DNA of 8,434 nucleotides, taken from the NCBI GenBank assembly GCA_964492245.1, contig CAZBJJ010000062.1:1-8434 (forward strand), given 5' to 3'. Made by a program: the position numbers and the translations under genes. The notes under the pieces were generated by a model. That model was not told the DNA's origin and searched no databases. It worked only from the letters and a program-made list of their open reading frames with translations. This stretch comes from CAZBJJ01 sp964492245. GTDB taxonomy: Bacteria > Spirochaetota > Spirochaetia > Treponematales > Breznakiellaceae. Shown here piece after piece: positions 6,666 through 8,434 of this stretch (position 1 is the first letter of the stretch; each line of letters opens with the position of its first letter).

Positions 6666-7217
6666 ATGAATTACGAGGAAATGACACGCCTCAACAGCAT
6701 GCATATTGCCCCCTACATGCAACTTGCAACGGTACTTATTGGCAAGAACCGTGAAGGTGGTGGAAATATGTTCCGCCATCAAATTGATACCATGGCAGTG
6801 CTTATCGACTATGGCTTTATCGATGCCATTCTGCTTAAAGCTGCCCTGGTTCATGACCTCGTCGAGGATATTCCCGACTTCAACCACAACCTTCTTCTTT
6901 CCATCGACACCGATAGCCCCCATGTCTACAACCTCGTGCTCGAGGTTTCGCGCCGCAACGACGAGACAAAGCCACAGTTTTTAACGAGGATTCGAGAACA
7001 GGGCTCAAAAAATGCAAAAATTCTTAAAGTTGCCGACAGAATATCAAATATGATAGCCTTAGGCTTTGTAAATCGGGCCGATTTTATCGATCGCTATACC
7101 CTGGAGACCATCAAATATATTTACCCCATTGCCGAGGAAATAAGCATAGAAATGTTGCGCGAGCTAGAGGCACTTGTCGAATCGCGGCGGGCCTTTCTCG
7201 ATGCCTGTCAATTTTAA
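6666..7217 (+). CDS. HD-domain phosphohydrolase, MESH1/RelA-SpoT hydrolase-like (small alarmone hydrolase)
   Basis: A likely Mn2+-dependent pyrophosphohydrolase of the stand-alone (p)ppGpp-hydrolase type. The 183 residues are about the size of MESH1. From the ATG, the HD signature is His38 (FRHQ), His63-Asp64 with Glu67-Asp68 (AALVHDLVED, 59-68), then Asp124 and Asn128 in LKVADRISNM (120-129). The 61-residue step from the HD pair to the later Asp, and Asn four residues on, agree with human MESH1 (HD 61/62, D122, N126), and the ED pair is kept as in SpoT. There is no synthetase, TGS or ACT domain, so by content it could only degrade. It follows valS by 2 nt and precedes the folate cyclo-ligase gene by 14 nt, which suggests co-transcription. 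A TTG at 6660 would add MS- and overlap valS. The substrate is inferred from motif similarity; another nucleotide pyrophosphate or NADPH (reported for MESH1) remains possible. Confidence 0.78.
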   Translation: MNYEEMTRLNSMHIAPYMQLATVLIGKNREGGGNMFRHQIDTMAVLIDYGFIDAILLKAALVHDLVEDIPDFNHNLLLSIDTDSPHVYNLVLEVSRRNDETKPQFLTRIREQGSKNAKILKVADRISNMIALGFVNRADFIDRYTLETIKYIYPIAEEISIEMLRELEALVESRRAFLDACQF

Positions 7218-7231
7218 ATTGGGGCAGCTAT

Positions 7232-7822
7232 ATGAAGGGCGAAGTACGAAAGGCAATAAAGCTAGCCATGTCTAAATACCGCGCACAGGATCTTGCCGCA
7301 GATGGGCAGAAGGCCCTGGCCTTTTTTAAGCAGCTGCCCCTTTGGCAGGATGCTTGTAACATATTCTCCTTCGCCCCCCTACCTCGCAATGAATTTCAGG
7401 TGGACAGGCTTAACCGCCTAGCTTTGACAGAGGGAAAAAATCTTTTTTTGCCAGCTATTTGCCAGGACAGCTTGTGTTTTGCCCATATTCCCTGCCAACC
7501 TGATGAAGATTATTTTGATTACCTGGTAGCGACAGATATTGATGGGCTGTATCAGCCGGTGGCTAAGCTCTTAGCGGTCGATTATTCTAAGCTTTCTGGA
7601 CCCTCCCTAATACTTGTCCCCGGCCTTGGTTTTGACCGCGATAAAAACCGGCTGGGGCGGGGCGGTGGTTTTTACGATCGCTTTTTAGCGGATATTCGCC
7701 GTAAACAATTGAGCATTACGAGCATTGGCATGGCCGGCCCTGGCCAGCTTATACAGGGGCTTCCTATAGATGAGCACGATGAAAAACTTGACTACATCTA
7801 TAACAATGGCTGTATATTATAA
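7232..7822 (+). CDS. 5-formyltetrahydrofolate cyclo-ligase (methenyl-THF synthetase)
   Basis: This enzyme uses ATP to convert 5-formyl-tetrahydrofolate to 5,10-methenyl-tetrahydrofolate, returning a storage/inhibitory folate to one-carbon metabolism in the cytoplasm. The 196 residues match the family (about 180-200). The hallmark C-terminal signature is present at 127-151: LVPGLGFDRDKNRLGRGGGFYDRFL in split form LVPGLGFD, then RLGRGGGFYDR, the phosphate-binding glycine loop. It is followed by IGMAGPGQL (165-173) and LPIDEHDEKLDYI (177-189), where the family has a conserved acidic-His turn. The N-terminal helix KGEVRKAIKLAMSKYRAQDL fits the family's basic start. The ATG at 7232 follows GGGG (7221-7224) by 7 nt. 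Family names in use are fau, ygfA and MTHFS; I leave the symbol open. It lies 14 nt after the HD-domain gene, probably in the valS operon, and no 6S RNA-like structure is seen beside it. Confidence 0.9.
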   Translation: MKGEVRKAIKLAMSKYRAQDLAADGQKALAFFKQLPLWQDACNIFSFAPLPRNEFQVDRLNRLALTEGKNLFLPAICQDSLCFAHIPCQPDEDYFDYLVATDIDGLYQPVAKLLAVDYSKLSGPSLILVPGLGFDRDKNRLGRGGGFYDRFLADIRRKQLSITSIGMAGPGQLIQGLPIDEHDEKLDYIYNNGCIL

Positions 7823-7823
7823 T
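7788..7823 (+). promoter_or_regulatory. Candidate promoter for the last gene
   Basis: TTGACT (7788-7793, 5/6 to the -35 consensus) is followed after 19 nt by TATATT (7813-7818, 5/6 to the -10). A perfect TATAAT at 7818-7823 overlaps it but then lacks a well-placed -35. Initiation here would give a leader of about 20-25 nt before the ATG at 7851. The site lies in the A/T-rich tail of the preceding coding region and could be fortuitous. Confidence 0.3.
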
Positions 7824-7839
7824 TTGGCATTAAAAGAGT

Positions 7840-7848
7840 AAGGAGAGG
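7840..7848 (+). promoter_or_regulatory. Strong Shine-Dalgarno site for the last gene
   Basis: AAGGAGAGG precedes the ATG at 7851, with the AGGAG core 5 nt from it. This is among the best ribosome sites in the window and fixes the start of the unrecognised gene. Confidence 0.7.
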
Positions 7849-7850
7849 TT

Positions 7851-8434
7851 ATGGCACTTATTAAAACAGCATTGGAATTGGCTTTAGAGAGGACCGAAAA
7901 CGTAAAGGGCGATCCCAACCTTTTGCTCAAGGCCGAGGCAAAACAGCGGGGCAAAAAACTGGCTGGCGATTATTTAGACGACTTCCAAGCCGATGTCGAT
8001 TCTAAGGTCTTTGCCTCCAGCATTCCTGCACCCTCTGTTGCCGATAGTCCCGAGGCGGCAATGCGGGAAGCTGCCTTCGAACTTCTCTTGTCGCAGGTAA
8101 AACTTCCAGAGCTTGCCGAGGATGTCGTTCGGTTAAAGCGGGTTGGTAAGGGCCTTGGTCTGATTTTGGCGGTGCCCAGTTTTGAGCATTTATTCGCCCA
8201 GCTCATTGAGCTTGCCGAACACTATTTAAATGAGTTGGAAAAATACGAGAATCTTTTGCGCAAACAATACGAGCCGACTTTGCGCCAAAAGGAGCAGGAG
8301 CTGGCCAGTCGCACGGGGCGTGTTATTAAACTGGACCCTATGCAGGATCCCGAATTTGTCAAATTTCGCAACGAAAACATTCAGGTTTTGCGCGAGGGCT
8401 ACGAACAGGGCCTTGAACAGGTGCGAGAAAAAGC
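7851..8434 (+). CDS. Uncharacterised, predominantly helical protein, 3'-partial
   Basis: The frame is open from ATG 7851 to the window edge (194 codons) with no stop, so the C-terminus is missing. I do not recognise a characterised family. The start MALIKTALELALERTENVKG faintly recalls a conserved hypothetical family I associate with spirochaetes, but this is memory only. There is no signal peptide and no clear membrane segment, so it is probably cytoplasmic. The product is rich in Glu, Lys, Leu and Ala. A charged N-terminal helix (1-45) is followed by a Pro/Ser/Ala linker (about 55-65), a helical block (68-122) and a long charged segment from about 123 with coiled-coil character (LNELEKYENLLRKQ at 126-139). 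It starts 28 nt after the folate cyclo-ligase stop with a strong ribosome site and may be the last gene of that operon or have its own promoter. V-type ATPase peripheral-stalk subunits look superficially similar, but nothing specific supports that. Confidence 0.7.
   Translation, partial: MALIKTALELALERTENVKGDPNLLLKAEAKQRGKKLAGDYLDDFQADVDSKVFASSIPAPSVADSPEAAMREAAFELLLSQVKLPELAEDVVRLKRVGKGLGLILAVPSFEHLFAQLIELAEHYLNELEKYENLLRKQYEPTLRQKEQELASRTGRVIKLDPMQDPEFVKFRNENIQVLREGYEQGLEQVREK

Noticed and set aside
1..8434. Horizontal acquisition of the ara operon as an island.
   Set aside because: No visible change in base composition or codon choice between araBAD and the valS block, and no tRNA gene, integrase, IS or direct repeat at the junction.

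Overview
The window is a gene-dense bacterial stretch with every gene on the + strand. It falls into two apparent transcription units separated by one 119-nt gap. It looks chromosomal: I see no mobile element, RNA gene, CRISPR array or repeat family, and the two gene blocks look alike in base composition and codon choice. Ile ATA and Arg AGG are used freely. The araB-araA-araD order is the one known from enterics, but valS next to it, an HD-type alarmone hydrolase and a folate cyclo-ligase is not an enteric arrangement. The N-terminus of the unrecognised last gene reminds me of a family I associate with Spirochaetota (Treponema-like). That assignment is a low-confidence recollection.

Region 1 (1-3883) is an L-arabinose catabolic operon: ribulokinase (araB, cut by the left edge), L-arabinose isomerase (araA) and L-ribulose-5-phosphate 4-epimerase (araD). 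Together they take L-arabinose to L-ribulose, then L-ribulose-5-P, then D-xylulose-5-P for the pentose phosphate pathway. The genes are packed tightly (ATGA overlap, then a 1-nt gap), which suggests translational coupling. No transporter or regulator is visible; these would lie upstream.

Region 2 (3884-4002) is the only real intergenic gap. It has no convincing intrinsic terminator. It carries a candidate sigma-70-type promoter, and a long-range complement between the promoter spacer and the valS Shine-Dalgarno sequence that could hide the ribosome site in read-through transcripts only.

Region 3 (4003-8434) is a housekeeping block. It holds valS (valyl-tRNA synthetase), a small stand-alone HD protein that matches the hydrolase half of RelA/SpoT (MESH1/small alarmone hydrolase type), 5-formyltetrahydrofolate cyclo-ligase, and the start of an unrecognised gene predicted to be helical, cut by the right edge. 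The most interesting feature is the near-contiguous coupling of a probable (p)ppGpp hydrolase to an aminoacyl-tRNA synthetase. I see no clear evidence of a wholly new system.
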